From Sandaracinaceae bacterium (GTDB lineage Bacteria > Myxococcota_A > Polyangia > Polyangiales > Houyiibacteriaceae): a DNA stretch of 64,000 nucleotides. The position numbers and the translations under genes were made by a program. The stretch is from contig JACKEJ010000004.1 in the NCBI GenBank assembly GCA_020633055.1, positions 992,001-1,056,000 on the forward strand. Reading direction: 5' to 3'. A model generated the notes under the pieces. It did not search any database, was not told the DNA's origin, and saw only the letters and a program-made list of their open reading frames with translations. This document shows positions 51,419 to 60,589 of this stretch, in pieces (position 1 is the first letter of the stretch; the number at the start of each line of letters is the position of its first letter).

Positions 51419-51962
51419 CTCTCAGGAAGGCACGCAGGCGGCCCATGGCACGCTCGCGTCGCTTGCGGAACGTCGCGTCGCTGGGGTGCTCGTCGGCCAG
51501 CACCTGCGCGAGCACCTCTTGGTCACGCTGCGGCAGCTGCGCGATGGCGTCCGCGAGTTGCTGACGTTCGGCGGCCGCGAGCACCTGCTCCTCGGGCGAC
51601 GTATCGGCGCTCACGTGGGCCAGGGCTGGCTGCAGCGGGCCCGTGCGGCTGCGCCTCGAGCGCGTGCGCCAGGTGCGCACTTCCCATCCCGCGATGGTCA
51701 GCGCCCAGGCCAGCGCGTCTCGCCCCGTGTCGTAGCGGGGCGCTTGGTCGAACAGCTTGAGCAGCGCTGACTGGGTCACGTCGTCGGCCTCGTGCGTGCG
51801 TCCTGGCCCGAGCGCGCGCCCGACGAACGGGTGGACGACGGGCCAAAGAGCGCGGTACGCGGGATCGATCGCCGCACGGTCACCGTCCGCGAGGCGTGCG
51901 AAGAGCGCGTTGAGCTCCGCGCGGAGCTCGGGCGCCGTGGGGGATGGAGCCGCGGGCGACAA
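51402..51962 (-). CDS. ECF-type RNA polymerase sigma factor
   Basis: 186 residues. Region 2: HPFVGRALGPGRTHEADDVTQSALLKLFDQAPRYD; region 4: LADAIAQLPQRDQEVLAQVLADEHPSDATFRKRRERAMGRLRAFL. The second half looks less canonical than usual sigma4 helix-turn-helix, so its promoter specificity may be unusual. The start appears to be TTG 51962, with GCGGGA upstream, since there is no in-frame ATG. It follows the small Cys-rich gene by 9 bp and overlaps the membrane gene. Confidence 0.8.
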   Translation of the reverse strand: MSPAAPSPTAPELRAELNALFARLADGDRAAIDPAYRALWPVVHPFVGRALGPGRTHEADDVTQSALLKLFDQAPRYDTGRDALAWALTIAGWEVRTWRTRSRRSRTGPLQPALAHVSADTSPEEQVLAAAERQQLADAIAQLPQRDQEVLAQVLADEHPSDATFRKRRERAMGRLRAFLRDVHGT

Positions 51963-51971
51963 GTCCCGCGA

Positions 51972-52160
51972 TCATGGAGCGTTGTGCGCGCAGCCGCCAC
52001 CGCAGTCACCGCAGTCGCCGCTCCCATCGCACGCGTCACAGGGACAGGACGCGCCGCACGCGCACGAGGAGGCGCTGGCGTGGACGGCGTAGCCGGTGGC
52101 CGCGGCGAGGGGCAGGGCGAGGAGGGTGACGAACGCGAGGAACTTCTGTTTGGTGTTCAT
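51972..52160 (-). CDS. Small exported cysteine-rich protein
   Basis: 62 residues. Signal peptide or anchor (KFLAFVTLLALPLAAATGYAVHASA), then 12 cysteines-and-glycine-rich mature region: CACGASCPCDACDGSGDCGDCGGGC. It resembles metal-binding or disulfide-dense small proteins; such a composition could chelate zinc or copper. It precedes the ECF sigma gene in the same direction, so the three genes (this one, sigma, membrane protein) may form one unit. Unrelated in sequence to known anti-sigma factors. Confidence 0.65.
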   Translation of the reverse strand: MNTKQKFLAFVTLLALPLAAATGYAVHASASSCACGASCPCDACDGSGDCGDCGGGCAHNAP

Positions 52161-52258
52161 GCCTCTCTTGGGCGCACGCGGGGGCAGGCGTGACAGGCTC
52201 CGGTCACAATTCTGGTCCTGGGGTTCCGCTGGCAGCGAATTCACTCTACGCTGGGGCA

Positions 52259-52516
52259 ATGGCACGCGGAGGCAGACGCAAGCGGCGCAAGCGAGCTGAC
52301 GACGAGAGCGACGAGCCACGCCACGCACTCGGTCGTGTACACGCGGGGTTCCTCGGGGTGTTGGTCGGCGGCGGCGCGGGCGCGGTGTTCGCGATGGAGT
52401 GGCTCGAGGACTTCGACATGGTCATGCCACTGGGCATCGGTGGGGCCGTCGTGGTGGGGATCCTGGCGGCCGTCGTGGGCGACAAGGTCTGGGAGGCGGT
52501 GGTCGACTGGCTGTGA
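52259..52516 (+). CDS. Small membrane protein of unknown function
   Basis: 85 residues. A basic N-terminus (ARGGRRKRRKRADDE) and two membrane helices (GFLGVLVGGGAGAVFAMEW and GIGGAVVVGILAAVVGDKVW). Divergent from the Cys-rich gene, with a 98-bp gap, and convergent with the cyclase. No family recognised. ATG at 52259; an in-frame GTG upstream would lengthen it. Confidence 0.55.
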   Translation: MARGGRRKRRKRADDESDEPRHALGRVHAGFLGVLVGGGAGAVFAMEWLEDFDMVMPLGIGGAVVVGILAAVVGDKVWEAVVDWL

Positions 52517-52602
52517 GCCGTGTCGACCGCTGCCGCGCGCGCGCGCGCTGCCCCGGGGTCGGGCAGAGAGGCGCGCCACGACGCATGCGCGCGCCCGAGG
52601 CG

Positions 52603-54738
52603 CTACTTCGAGAGCGCGACGTAGACCCCGCAGAAGGAATCTGGCGGAGGCGACTGCCGATACGCGAGGGCCTGCTCCCTCATGCGCACGGCGACGCTGT
52701 CGTCGGGCCGCAGCGTGAGCAGCTCCTCCCAGGCCTGCGCGGCGCCTGCGAAGTCGCGCGCGTTGTAGCGCTCGAGCGCCTGCTGTGAGAGCGCGACCAC
52801 CCGGCGCTCTCGCTCGCTCGCCTCCGCGCTGAGCCCGAGCGGCTCGAACACCAGCACGCCCTCCTGCTTGCCCTTGACGGCCACGCGCTCCACCGGGCGC
52901 GCCAGCACCGCGTCCCCTGCGGCGAGCACGGTCGACTCGCTGACGAGGATGCGCGTCCCGTACGTCTTGTTGAGCCCCTCGAGGCGCGCGGCAAGGTTCA
53001 CCACGTCCCCCATGGCGGTGTAGTTCATGCGCTCGGGTGTGCCCACGTTGCCCACCAGCGCCGTCCCCGTGGCGAGGCCGATGCGCGTGTGCGTGCGGCG
53101 CATCCAGGCGCCCTCCTCGGTGCGTGAGAGCTCCTCGAGGCGCGCGTGGATGGCGAGCGCGGCGGTCAGCGCGTCGCGCGCATGGTGCTCGCGCTCCTGT
53201 GGCGCCCCCCACAGCGCCATGACCGCGTCCCCGATGAACTTGTCGACGGTCCCGCCGTGCGCCTGGATGATGCGCGTCACCTCGGACAAGTACGTGCCGA
53301 GGCGCTCCACCAGCGCGTCAGGCTCCATCTCTTCGCTCATGGTGGTGAAGCCCGAGAGGTCGCTGAAGAAGAGCGTGACGCAACGCAGCTCGCCGCCCAG
53401 TCGCGCCTCTTCGCCAGACTGCACGATGTGGCGCACCACGTCCTGCGGCACGAACGCGGCGAACGAGCGTAGCCCGCTCTTCATCGCCAACAGCGAGCGC
53501 TCGATGGCGCGGATCTCGGCGAAGCGCGACGGCACGCGGTCGCCCTCGGCCAGCTCGAAGCGGCCGACGCGGCTCATCTCCACGGACACGTCCCGCAGAG
53601 GTCGCGCCACGCGCTCGGCCAGGAACACGGCCACCGCCACCGAGAACAGCAGCGCCAACAGCGACGTCGCGAGGCCCCGCGCGATGTCCTCCTGCACCGT
53701 GCCGAGGAAGTCGGACTCGGGCGCCATCACGCCCACCGCCCAGCGGTGATCGGCGCCGATGGGGAAGCACGTGAGCATGCCCTGATAGGTCTCCCCGTCG
53801 GACTGGAACGCGAAGCTCCGCTGCGGCTCGCCGGCACAGTCGAGGTGGTCGCCGGCGGCGCGCACGAAGGCCTGCGTGGCTGGGTCGGCGAGGCCGGACA
53901 GGCGCACCAGCTCGCCCTGGCCACGCGCGCCGCGCTGCTCCACCACGCTGGCGTGTGGGTGCGCCACGAGCACGCCGTCGCTGGTGAACAGGAAGGTCTC
54001 TCCGTGTGTCGACGGCGCCAGCGCGCGCACCACCTCGGACAGGACGTTGAGGTCGAAGTCGACCGTGAAAACGCCCAGGAAGCGGCCCTGGGCGTCGCGC
54101 GTCGGCGTCGCGAAGGTAATGCCCGGGATGCCCTGGTCGAAGAAGACGTAGGGATCGAGCCAGACGCCCGCGTCCGCGTTGCGAGCGGCGCTGAAGTAGG
54201 GGCGCGCCCGTGGGTCGTAGCCGTGGTCGTCGTTGACGCGGTCGAGCACCCACTCGGGCCCCTGATCGAGCGCGTACTCCTCGAGGCGCGTTCGTCCGTC
54301 CTCGGTGATCCAGCTCTGGTTCAGGCGCCGTTCGCCCGAGCCGAGCCGGTGCGCGCCCACGAAGGTCCCATCGACGCCGCCAAAGCCCACCCAGGAGAAC
54401 GGCGGGTTTGCGTCCAGCACGGCGAGCAGCGTGCGAGAGAGCTGCGTGCGGTCATCGACCGTGAGCCCCAGACCGTCAGCTACGAGGCGCCGCGCGAGCT
54501 CACCCGCCGGCTCTGCGCGCGAGAGGTGCGCGCGCGTCTGCGCGACCGCTTGGTGCGACAGCCCGCGGAACACGTCGCGGGACAGCACCGTGACCGTGTC
54601 GCGAGCGAAGCGGTAGGAGCGGAGCGTCAGCGCCACCCCGGTCAACCCCGTGAGCAGAGGCAGCAGCACCAGCAGCAGCGCACGGAAGCTGAAAGAGGCC
54701 GGGCGGCCGCGCTCGCGCGGGCTCGAAGCATCACCCAT
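52603..54738 (-). CDS. Membrane adenylate cyclase with Cache sensor, HAMP and TPR-like tail
   Basis: 711 residues. TM near 17-40, a periplasmic dCache-like domain (about 60-320) with VGFGGVDGTFVGAH, RPYFSAARN and GVFTVDFDLNVLS, a second TM near 345-365, HAMP, then a class III cyclase domain (about 450-610): LFFSDLSGFTTM (metal Asp), VDKFIGDAVMALWG (second metal Asp, Lys consistent with ATP specificity) and NYTAMGDVVNLAARLEG. The C-terminus resembles TPR repeats. It converts ATP to cAMP in response to an extracytoplasmic ligand, probably a small amphipathic molecule typical of dCache domains. Confidence 0.92.
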   Translation of the reverse strand: MGDASSPRERGRPASFSFRALLLVLLPLLTGLTGVALTLRSYRFARDTVTVLSRDVFRGLSHQAVAQTRAHLSRAEPAGELARRLVADGLGLTVDDRTQLSRTLLAVLDANPPFSWVGFGGVDGTFVGAHRLGSGERRLNQSWITEDGRTRLEEYALDQGPEWVLDRVNDDHGYDPRARPYFSAARNADAGVWLDPYVFFDQGIPGITFATPTRDAQGRFLGVFTVDFDLNVLSEVVRALAPSTHGETFLFTSDGVLVAHPHASVVEQRGARGQGELVRLSGLADPATQAFVRAAGDHLDCAGEPQRSFAFQSDGETYQGMLTCFPIGADHRWAVGVMAPESDFLGTVQEDIARGLATSLLALLFSVAVAVFLAERVARPLRDVSVEMSRVGRFELAEGDRVPSRFAEIRAIERSLLAMKSGLRSFAAFVPQDVVRHIVQSGEEARLGGELRCVTLFFSDLSGFTTMSEEMEPDALVERLGTYLSEVTRIIQAHGGTVDKFIGDAVMALWGAPQEREHHARDALTAALAIHARLEELSRTEEGAWMRRTHTRIGLATGTALVGNVGTPERMNYTAMGDVVNLAARLEGLNKTYGTRILVSESTVLAAGDAVLARPVERVAVKGKQEGVLVFEPLGLSAEASERERRVVALSQQALERYNARDFAGAAQAWEELLTLRPDDSVAVRMREQALAYRQSPPPDSFCGVYVALSK

Positions 54739-54996
54739 GATGGGCCGAGTGTCGCAGACGCCCGCCGCAACGTGAAGCGCCAGACACGCCGAACTGCGGC
54801 GAGCGGTGCCCCGTACTCGTCGCGGACCCAAGGTCAGCACGGGGGCTCGCGGGGGCGTCCCTGGACGAGGGACGCCGGGACGCCGTTGGTGCGGTAGCGT
54901 TGCGGGATGCCGCACGCCCCCCACGCTCCCGTCGCGCGCCCTCCCCACGCCCATCCGTCGGCGCTGCCCGAGGCCCGGTCGCTCCCCTCCATCGCC

Positions 54997-56517
54997 ATGC
55001 AGACGTCCTCCGTCGCGCGGGTGCCGCTCGCGGTTCGGGGCGCGGGCTTCGCTGCTCTCTTCGTCGTCGCGGTCACGGGGCCCCGCGACGCACGCGCACA
55101 AGACTGCCAGTGCGATCACACCGTCGCGCTCGACGCCACCGCGGTCGACGGACTGGCGCTCGGCTTCCAACCGGGGGACCGCGTCTGCGTGACCGCTGGC
55201 GAGCGCGAGTTCCTCCGCTTCCAGCACGTGCAAGGCAGCGCCGACGAGCCCGTGGTCATCCTCAACTGCGGCGGCCTCGTACGGATCCACAACACCACGC
55301 GCGCGTACGCGTTGGTGTTCGAGGAGGACTCGCGCTTCTTCCATCTCACGGGGACGGGTGACCCCGACCTCACCTACGGCTTCGAGGTCTCCGCGCCCGC
55401 GCGCGAGCCGTACCCCGGCGTCGGGCTGTGGCTGAACGGACGCTCGACCAACTACGAGGTGGACCACGTGGAGGTCCACGACACAGGCTTCGCCGGGGTC
55501 ATGTCGAAGACGGACCCGTTCTGCGACGGGAGCGCCGACCAGGGGACCTTCACGCAGCGCAACGTGTGGCTACACGACCTCTTCGTGCACGACACGGGCG
55601 GTGAGGGCTTCTACATCGGGAGCACCCAGGCGAACGGCCACAGCATCCAGTGCAACGGGAGCCCGGTCGTCCACCAGCCGCACTTCCTCGAAGGCATCGC
55701 GCTCACCGACTCGCGCATCGAGCGCACCGGCTGGGACGGCGCGCAGATCGGCATGGCGCAGGCCGACTGTCTGGTGGCGCGCAACATCATCGCGGACGTG
55801 GGGCTCGAGCGCGTCGACCAGCAGAACCAGGGACTGCAGATCGGGAGCTTCTCCGCCTGCGAGATCCACGAGAACGTGCTGTTGCGCGGCCCCGCGAATG
55901 GCATCTTCATCATAGAGGCGGACGACACGTGGGTGCATGACAACGTCGTGGTGGACTTCGACGGGGACGCCATCTACGCGAACATGCGCGACCGCTTCAC
56001 AGGCTCGCGCTATCGCTTCCACTTCAACACGCTCGTGAACGCGGGCGGCGCGGCGATGCGCGTGTTCGGACCGACCCTGGGACCGAGCGAGGCACGCTCG
56101 AACTTCGCGGTCGGCGCGGGCGACGGAATCTCGGCGGGTGGCGACGTGATGTGGACGGCAGAGGGCAACGTCACCGTCGCGAGCGCGTCCCTCGCGCGCT
56201 TCGTCGGAGGGGCAGATTATCGCTTGCAGCAAGACTCTCCCGCGCGTGGCGAGGGCGTCGCGGTGGACACGCTGACGCACGACATCGACGGCTACCCGCG
56301 CGCGATGCCGCCGAGCGCTGGTGCGTACGAGTATCGCGATCCGAGCGTCGACGTGGGCGTCACCCTGCGCGACTCGGGCGTGCCGTTCGACGGTGGGGGT
56401 GACGAGGGTGGATGCGGTTGTCGCGTCGGCCCGACGCGGGCGCGAACGCCGCACGCCGCGTGGTTGACGGCGCTCGCGCTCGTGGGCGTGATGCGCACGC
56501 GACGTCGCTCGCGCTGA
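54997..56517 (+). CDS. Right-handed beta-helix protein with MYXO-CTERM-like sorting tail
   Basis: 506 residues. Signal peptide (FAALFVVAVTGPRDARAQ), then repeated parallel-beta-helix turns such as NYEVDHVEVHDTGFAGVMS, NVWLHDLFVHDTGGEGFYIG, DCLVARNIIADVG, ENVLLRGPANGIFIIEADDTWVHDNVVVDFDGDAIYA and NTLVNAGGAAMRVFG. The C-terminus has a Gly/Cys-rich GGDEGGCGCR, a hydrophobic helix (WLTALALVGVM) and a basic RTRRRSR, the three-part layout of MYXO-CTERM surface-sorting signals. Probably a cell-surface polysaccharide-binding or lyase-like protein. An ATG at 54907 would add a long Ala/Pro N-terminus. Confidence 0.8.
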   Translation: MQTSSVARVPLAVRGAGFAALFVVAVTGPRDARAQDCQCDHTVALDATAVDGLALGFQPGDRVCVTAGEREFLRFQHVQGSADEPVVILNCGGLVRIHNTTRAYALVFEEDSRFFHLTGTGDPDLTYGFEVSAPAREPYPGVGLWLNGRSTNYEVDHVEVHDTGFAGVMSKTDPFCDGSADQGTFTQRNVWLHDLFVHDTGGEGFYIGSTQANGHSIQCNGSPVVHQPHFLEGIALTDSRIERTGWDGAQIGMAQADCLVARNIIADVGLERVDQQNQGLQIGSFSACEIHENVLLRGPANGIFIIEADDTWVHDNVVVDFDGDAIYANMRDRFTGSRYRFHFNTLVNAGGAAMRVFGPTLGPSEARSNFAVGAGDGISAGGDVMWTAEGNVTVASASLARFVGGADYRLQQDSPARGEGVAVDTLTHDIDGYPRAMPPSAGAYEYRDPSVDVGVTLRDSGVPFDGGGDEGGCGCRVGPTRARTPHAAWLTALALVGVMRTRRRSR

Positions 56518-56760
56518 GCGCTGCGCCGCAATCGCAGCAGCGCGCGGAGCCCGCGCAGATGGCCCACGCGACGCCCATGCGCGGCCCGAGTGTCACATCG
56601 GGCTGGCGCGCACCTCGTCTTCGCGACAGGCTCCGGACACCGGAGCAGGGGAGATCACTCACCTTTTCGGATTTGCACCCTGTGGCGCAGCCCGTTCAGT
56701 GCTTCAAACATGAGACTTACCGGGTCCGTTCCGATTCTGCTATAGGTGGCGCAAGTACCC

Positions 56761-57429
56761 ATGAAGCGCATCGCGATTTGCCTGGCCCTCTCGACGCTGC
56801 CGAGCTGCGGAGGAGAGGCCACCGACACATCGACCGCCGTGGCGACAGGGTCCGGGGAGTCGCACGAGCACGCCGACTTCGACCCGCAGGTCGGCTCGCA
56901 CCTCGACGAGAACGACGAGCCCACCAACGCGGAAGCCGCCGCCGCCGTCGCCGGTGTGACCGCCGAAGGCGCCGACTTCGCCACCACCGACAGCGGTCCC
57001 GCGCGACACGGGTCGGTCGAATTGCACCCTGGTTTCATGCCCGATCCGGTCATCACCGAGGGGCTGGCGGGTGGCAACGTCCACGCGCGCACGATGAACC
57101 CAGCGTGTACGGGCTGGGTGGAGGAGGTGCCCAATCACGTCCTCGTCACGACCGGCGCGATGGCAGAGCTGCGCGTCGTCGCCCACTCCGAGGAGGACGT
57201 CACGCTGGTCGTCCGTCGACCCGACGGCTCGTTTGTGTGCAACGACGACGCGGAGGGCACGCGCGGCACCGATCCAATGGTGCGCGCCGAGATGCCGAGC
57301 GGCGAGCACCAGATCTGGGTGGGCGCGAACCGCGAGGGCGAGCACCCCAGCTACCGCCTGGGATTCTCCGAGCTGCCCAACGTCATGCCGTCGAACCTGA
57401 TCGTCGAGACGCCCCCGTCGCGCCGCTGA
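56761..57429 (+). CDS. Lipoprotein with PPC-like beta-sandwich domain
   Basis: 222 residues. Short leader with lipobox LPSC (Cys16). A Gly/His/Asp linker (about 20-75) precedes a beta-rich C-terminal domain: VLVTTGAMAELRVVAHSEEDVTLVVRRPDGSFVCNDDAEGT and SGEHQIWVGANREGEHPSYRLGFSEL, typical of the pre-peptidase C-terminal fold. Likely a substrate- or glycan-binding lipoprotein. ATG 56761 chosen; an upstream ATG at 56746 adds MAQVP. Confidence 0.72.
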   Translation: MKRIAICLALSTLPSCGGEATDTSTAVATGSGESHEHADFDPQVGSHLDENDEPTNAEAAAAVAGVTAEGADFATTDSGPARHGSVELHPGFMPDPVITEGLAGGNVHARTMNPACTGWVEEVPNHVLVTTGAMAELRVVAHSEEDVTLVVRRPDGSFVCNDDAEGTRGTDPMVRAEMPSGEHQIWVGANREGEHPSYRLGFSELPNVMPSNLIVETPPSRR

Positions 57430-57758
57430 TCCCACAGCACGCGCTGCGCTTTCCCACGACGCGCGATGCGCGCAAGATGGAGCGTGCGCTGCGCGTGAGC
57501 AACGCGCCACGCAAGCGACGCATGACGAAACAGTGTTCTCAGTATGGTCAACTCGACATTCGCTCGGGCGCAGACGGCGAATTGGCTCCGTGTCCATACG
57601 AACAATCGCGCAATTCCGATACGCATGGAGTCACATGCACTGCAATTGCACTAGAATGTGCGCCGATTCTTCGATAGCTGATTGACTCACGAGGTACATC
57701 GAGACGATGCATACGCAACCCATTCGTGACACGCACTACACAAACATGTTTGGTCGCC
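57430..57758. other. Non-coding region, locally AT-richer, upstream of the methyltransferase
   Basis: 329 bp with no convincing gene. From about 57530 the GC falls well below the flanks. A perfect palindrome TGCAATTGCA sits at 57641-57650. TTGACT at 57682 could be a -35, but no good -10 follows at normal spacing. Likely the promoter of the methyltransferase, perhaps of foreign or regulatory origin. Confidence 0.5.
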
Positions 57759-58388
57759 ATGGATAACCCATCTGAAACGAAGGCGAACGAATCCCCCTGG
57801 GAGGCGCGCTGGGCCACGGGCGATGTCCCATGGGACGCAGGTGCTCCCGAGCCCGGGCTGCTGTGGTGGCTCGCGACCAAGGGGTCACACGCGCCTACCG
57901 GGCGCGTCTTGGTGCCCGGCTGCGGCGCGGGCTACTCTGCCGCGGCGCTCGCGTCCCCCGAGCGACGCGTCACGGGGCTCGACCTCGCTCCATCGTCGGC
58001 GGCGCGCTTCGCCGAGGTGAGCGCGCGCTCCGGTGTGCAGCACTTCGTCGAGCACGTCGTGGGCGACTTCTTCGAGGTCGCGCTCGGCGCACCGTTCGAC
58101 CTGGTCTACGACTACACGTTCCTGTGCGCGCTGCCGCTCGCGCTGCGGCCTGCGTGGGCTGCGCGCATGGCGGAGCTGACGCGTCCAGGGGGCACGCTGC
58201 TTTGCATGGTGTTCCCGATCATCACGCCACCTGCCGGCTACGAGGGCCCCCCGTGGCCGCTGCACGTGCACGAGGTGCGTGCGTTGCTCGCGGACACGTT
58301 CGACGTCGTGAGTGAGACGCCGCAGGAGCGCACGCACCCGGGCCGCGAAGGCAAGGAGTGCCTGCTCGAGCTCGCACGCAAGGCTTGA
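57759..58388 (+). CDS. TPMT-like SAM-dependent methyltransferase
   Basis: 209 residues. N-terminal WEARWATGDVPWDAGAPEPGL (W-x3-W-x4-PWD is a thiopurine-methyltransferase signature), the SAM loop VLVPGCGAGYSAAAL (about 50-64), GLDLAPSSAARF, VYDYTFLCALPLALRPAWAARMAEL and LTRPGGTLLCMVFPI. TPMT-like enzymes methylate thiols, selenium/tellurium compounds or xenobiotics. The gene is followed four bases later by the Smr gene. Confidence 0.85.
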   Translation: MDNPSETKANESPWEARWATGDVPWDAGAPEPGLLWWLATKGSHAPTGRVLVPGCGAGYSAAALASPERRVTGLDLAPSSAARFAEVSARSGVQHFVEHVVGDFFEVALGAPFDLVYDYTFLCALPLALRPAWAARMAELTRPGGTLLCMVFPIITPPAGYEGPPWPLHVHEVRALLADTFDVVSETPQERTHPGREGKECLLELARKA

Positions 58389-58391
58389 GTC

Positions 58392-59168
58392 ATGGGTCGC
58401 AAGCCAATCAAGCCGCGCTCGCCGTTCGACATTCTCAAGGACGTGAAGCTGACGCCCAAGGCGCCCACCAGCGCGACGCCCACGAGCGCGAGCGGCGCGC
58501 GCAAGCCTGGCGCGCACACCACGCGGCCCTCCGCCGACGCCCTCGCGCGAGCGACGGAGCCGGATCCGGCGACGGAGGGGGAGACCGCGCGTGGGCCTGC
58601 GACGCTCCCCGGCCGCGACTACGCTGAGCGCGTCGCCATCCGCAACGCGTACGCCGGCGTGCGGAAGCTGGACGCGAAGGGCGACGCCCCCAGACCCGTC
58701 CGCCCGGCCCAGAAGCCGCCCGAGCAGATCGCGGCGCGCGCGCAGCGAGACGCAGAGGCGCGAGCGCGCTTGGACGCGTTCGTGGGTCAAGCGCGACGCT
58801 TCGTGGTGGAGCGCAACGGCGACGACGTGCGCGGCCGCCGCGACGACATGTCCATCGCGCAAGCCTCGCAGCTCTTTGCACGCGACAAGGCCCCGGAGCA
58901 GAAGCTCGACCTGCACGGCCTGCGCGCGGAGGACGCCGCGCGTCAGGTGGTCACGTTCACACGCGCAGCGCAGCGCGCGGGCAAGCGCACTGTGCTCATC
59001 GTGCACGGGCGAGGGCAGCACAGCGCGGGCGGTGTCGGGGTGCTGCCCGAGGTCGTGCTCGAGACGCTCTCCCGCGGCGGCGCCGCGCCCGTGGTGCGTG
59101 CGTTCATGACCGCGCCGCAGCGGCTGGGCGGCATCGGCGCGATGCTCGTCTTCCTCACCGAGAACTGA
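58392..59168 (+). CDS. Smr-domain protein
   Basis: 258 residues. Basic/Pro-rich N-terminal half, then an Smr domain (about 175-258): LDLHGLRAEDAARQVVTFTRAAQ and VLIVHGRGQHSAGGVGVLPEVV. The D-L-H-G-L and H-G-R-G motifs are those of MutS2-type Smr nucleases and ribosome-collision factors. It may nick RNA or DNA. The disordered N-terminus with Lys/Pro segments could be a nucleic-acid tether. Co-directional with the methyltransferase. Confidence 0.85.
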   Translation: MGRKPIKPRSPFDILKDVKLTPKAPTSATPTSASGARKPGAHTTRPSADALARATEPDPATEGETARGPATLPGRDYAERVAIRNAYAGVRKLDAKGDAPRPVRPAQKPPEQIAARAQRDAEARARLDAFVGQARRFVVERNGDDVRGRRDDMSIAQASQLFARDKAPEQKLDLHGLRAEDAARQVVTFTRAAQRAGKRTVLIVHGRGQHSAGGVGVLPEVVLETLSRGGAAPVVRAFMTAPQRLGGIGAMLVFLTEN

Positions 59169-59239
59169 CGGGGATCGAGCCCACGGGGCTGCCGGAATCT
59201 CGCGCGCGGGTAGAGAGAGTGGTACCCGCCGGGGACACC

Positions 59240-60589
59240 ATGAGCGAACGGCCCCACGACCGCGCGTCCCTGCTGGATCGCGCGCTGCGCGTCTTCAGCG
59301 ACGTGCGCGCGGGCGAGGGCGCGCTGGCGCTGGTGATGACCGCGAACGTCTTCGTCGTGATGCTGGGCTACTACGTGCTCAAGACGGTGCGCGAGCCCCT
59401 GATCCTCGCCTCCGGCGGCGATGGCGCGCTGCCCTTCCCCGTGAGCGGGTCCGAAGGCAAGGCCTACGCGGCATCGGCTCAGGCGCTGTGCCTGGTGCTC
59501 GCCTCCATGGCGTACGCGCGCCTCGCCGCGCGCTGGTCGGTGCGCCGCCTGATCCACCGCGTCATCGCGTTCTTCTTCGTGTGCCTCTTGCTGTTCTACG
59601 CTGCCGCGCACGCAGGCGCCCCGCACCTCGGCTTCGTGTTCTACGTGTGGGTCGGCGTCTTCAACGTGGCGGTCATCGCGCAGTTCTGGGCGTTCGCGAA
59701 CGACGTCTACCCGCGCGAGAGCGGCGAGCGCATCTTCCCCATCGTCATGTTGGGCATGGGCGTGGGCGGCTGGCTGGGGTCCAAGCTGGCGGCGACGCTC
59801 TACCGCCACGGGGTCGACAGCTTCGAGATGATGCTCGTGGCGGCTGCCCTGCTGCTGCTGCACGCCGCGCTCTACCAGGTGGTCCACCGTCTGCGCAGCG
59901 CCGCGCTGGCGGACGCGCCGCGCGAGAGCCTGCCCGACGCGGCACCGTTCAGCATGCGGGGCGCGTTCGCGCTGCTGGCCGAGAGCCGCTACCTCAAGCT
60001 CATCGCCGCGCTGCTCATCGCCGCGAACCTCGTGAACACGACGGGCGAGTACCTGCTGAGCGTGGCGGTGACCGAGGCCGCCGACGGCGCCCCCGACCGG
60101 CGCGCGTTCATCGGCGCCACGTACGCGGACTTCCACGCCGACGTGAACATGGCGGTGCTGCTCGTACAGGGCCTGCTCACCTCGCGCATCGTGCGCCTCG
60201 GGGGCATCCGCGCCGTGGTCTTCGCGCTGCCGCTGGTCGCGCTCTCGGCCTACTCGCTCATCGCGGTGGGCGCGACCTTCGCCGTGGTGCGCTGGGCCAA
60301 GGTGGCGGAGAACACGGCGGACTACTCGCTCATGGGCACGGCCAAGGCGCTGCTCTTCCTGCCCACGACGCGCGAAGAGAAGTACAAGGCCAAGGTCGCC
60401 ATCGACACGGTCTTCGTGCGCATCGGCGACGTGCTCGCGAGCGGCCTGGTGGCGTTGGGCCTGCACGTGTTCGCGCTCGACACGCGCGGCTTCGCCCTGG
60501 TGAACGTCGGCGTCATCGGACTGTGGCTGCTGCTCGCTCTCGGCATCGCGCGGCGCTACCGCGCGCTGGCTGCTACGCTCCCGTCATGA
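59240..60589 (+). CDS. NTT/TLC-like nucleotide (ATP/ADP)-transporter family protein
   Basis: 449 residues, about 12 membrane segments. YYVLKTVREPLILASGG near TM1 and FWAFANDVYPRESGERIFPIVMLGMGVGGWLGS resemble the conserved sites of the Npt/TLC nucleotide carriers (for example LKTxKDxLVV and the FWGFANE segment). Classical ATP/ADP translocases occur in intracellular bacteria and plastids, but distant MFS-like relatives exist in free-living bacteria. Substrate is uncertain. ATG 59240 chosen; GTG at 59219 possible. It overlaps the next gene (ATGA). Confidence 0.68.
   Translation: MSERPHDRASLLDRALRVFSDVRAGEGALALVMTANVFVVMLGYYVLKTVREPLILASGGDGALPFPVSGSEGKAYAASAQALCLVLASMAYARLAARWSVRRLIHRVIAFFFVCLLLFYAAAHAGAPHLGFVFYVWVGVFNVAVIAQFWAFANDVYPRESGERIFPIVMLGMGVGGWLGSKLAATLYRHGVDSFEMMLVAAALLLLHAALYQVVHRLRSAALADAPRESLPDAAPFSMRGAFALLAESRYLKLIAALLIAANLVNTTGEYLLSVAVTEAADGAPDRRAFIGATYADFHADVNMAVLLVQGLLTSRIVRLGGIRAVVFALPLVALSAYSLIAVGATFAVVRWAKVAENTADYSLMGTAKALLFLPTTREEKYKAKVAIDTVFVRIGDVLASGLVALGLHVFALDTRGFALVNVGVIGLWLLLALGIARRYRALAATLPS

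Noticed and set aside
54739..55479. N-terminal extension of the cyclase frame
   Set aside because: Antisense to the beta-helix gene. ATG 54738 followed by a normal membrane anchor is the credible start.
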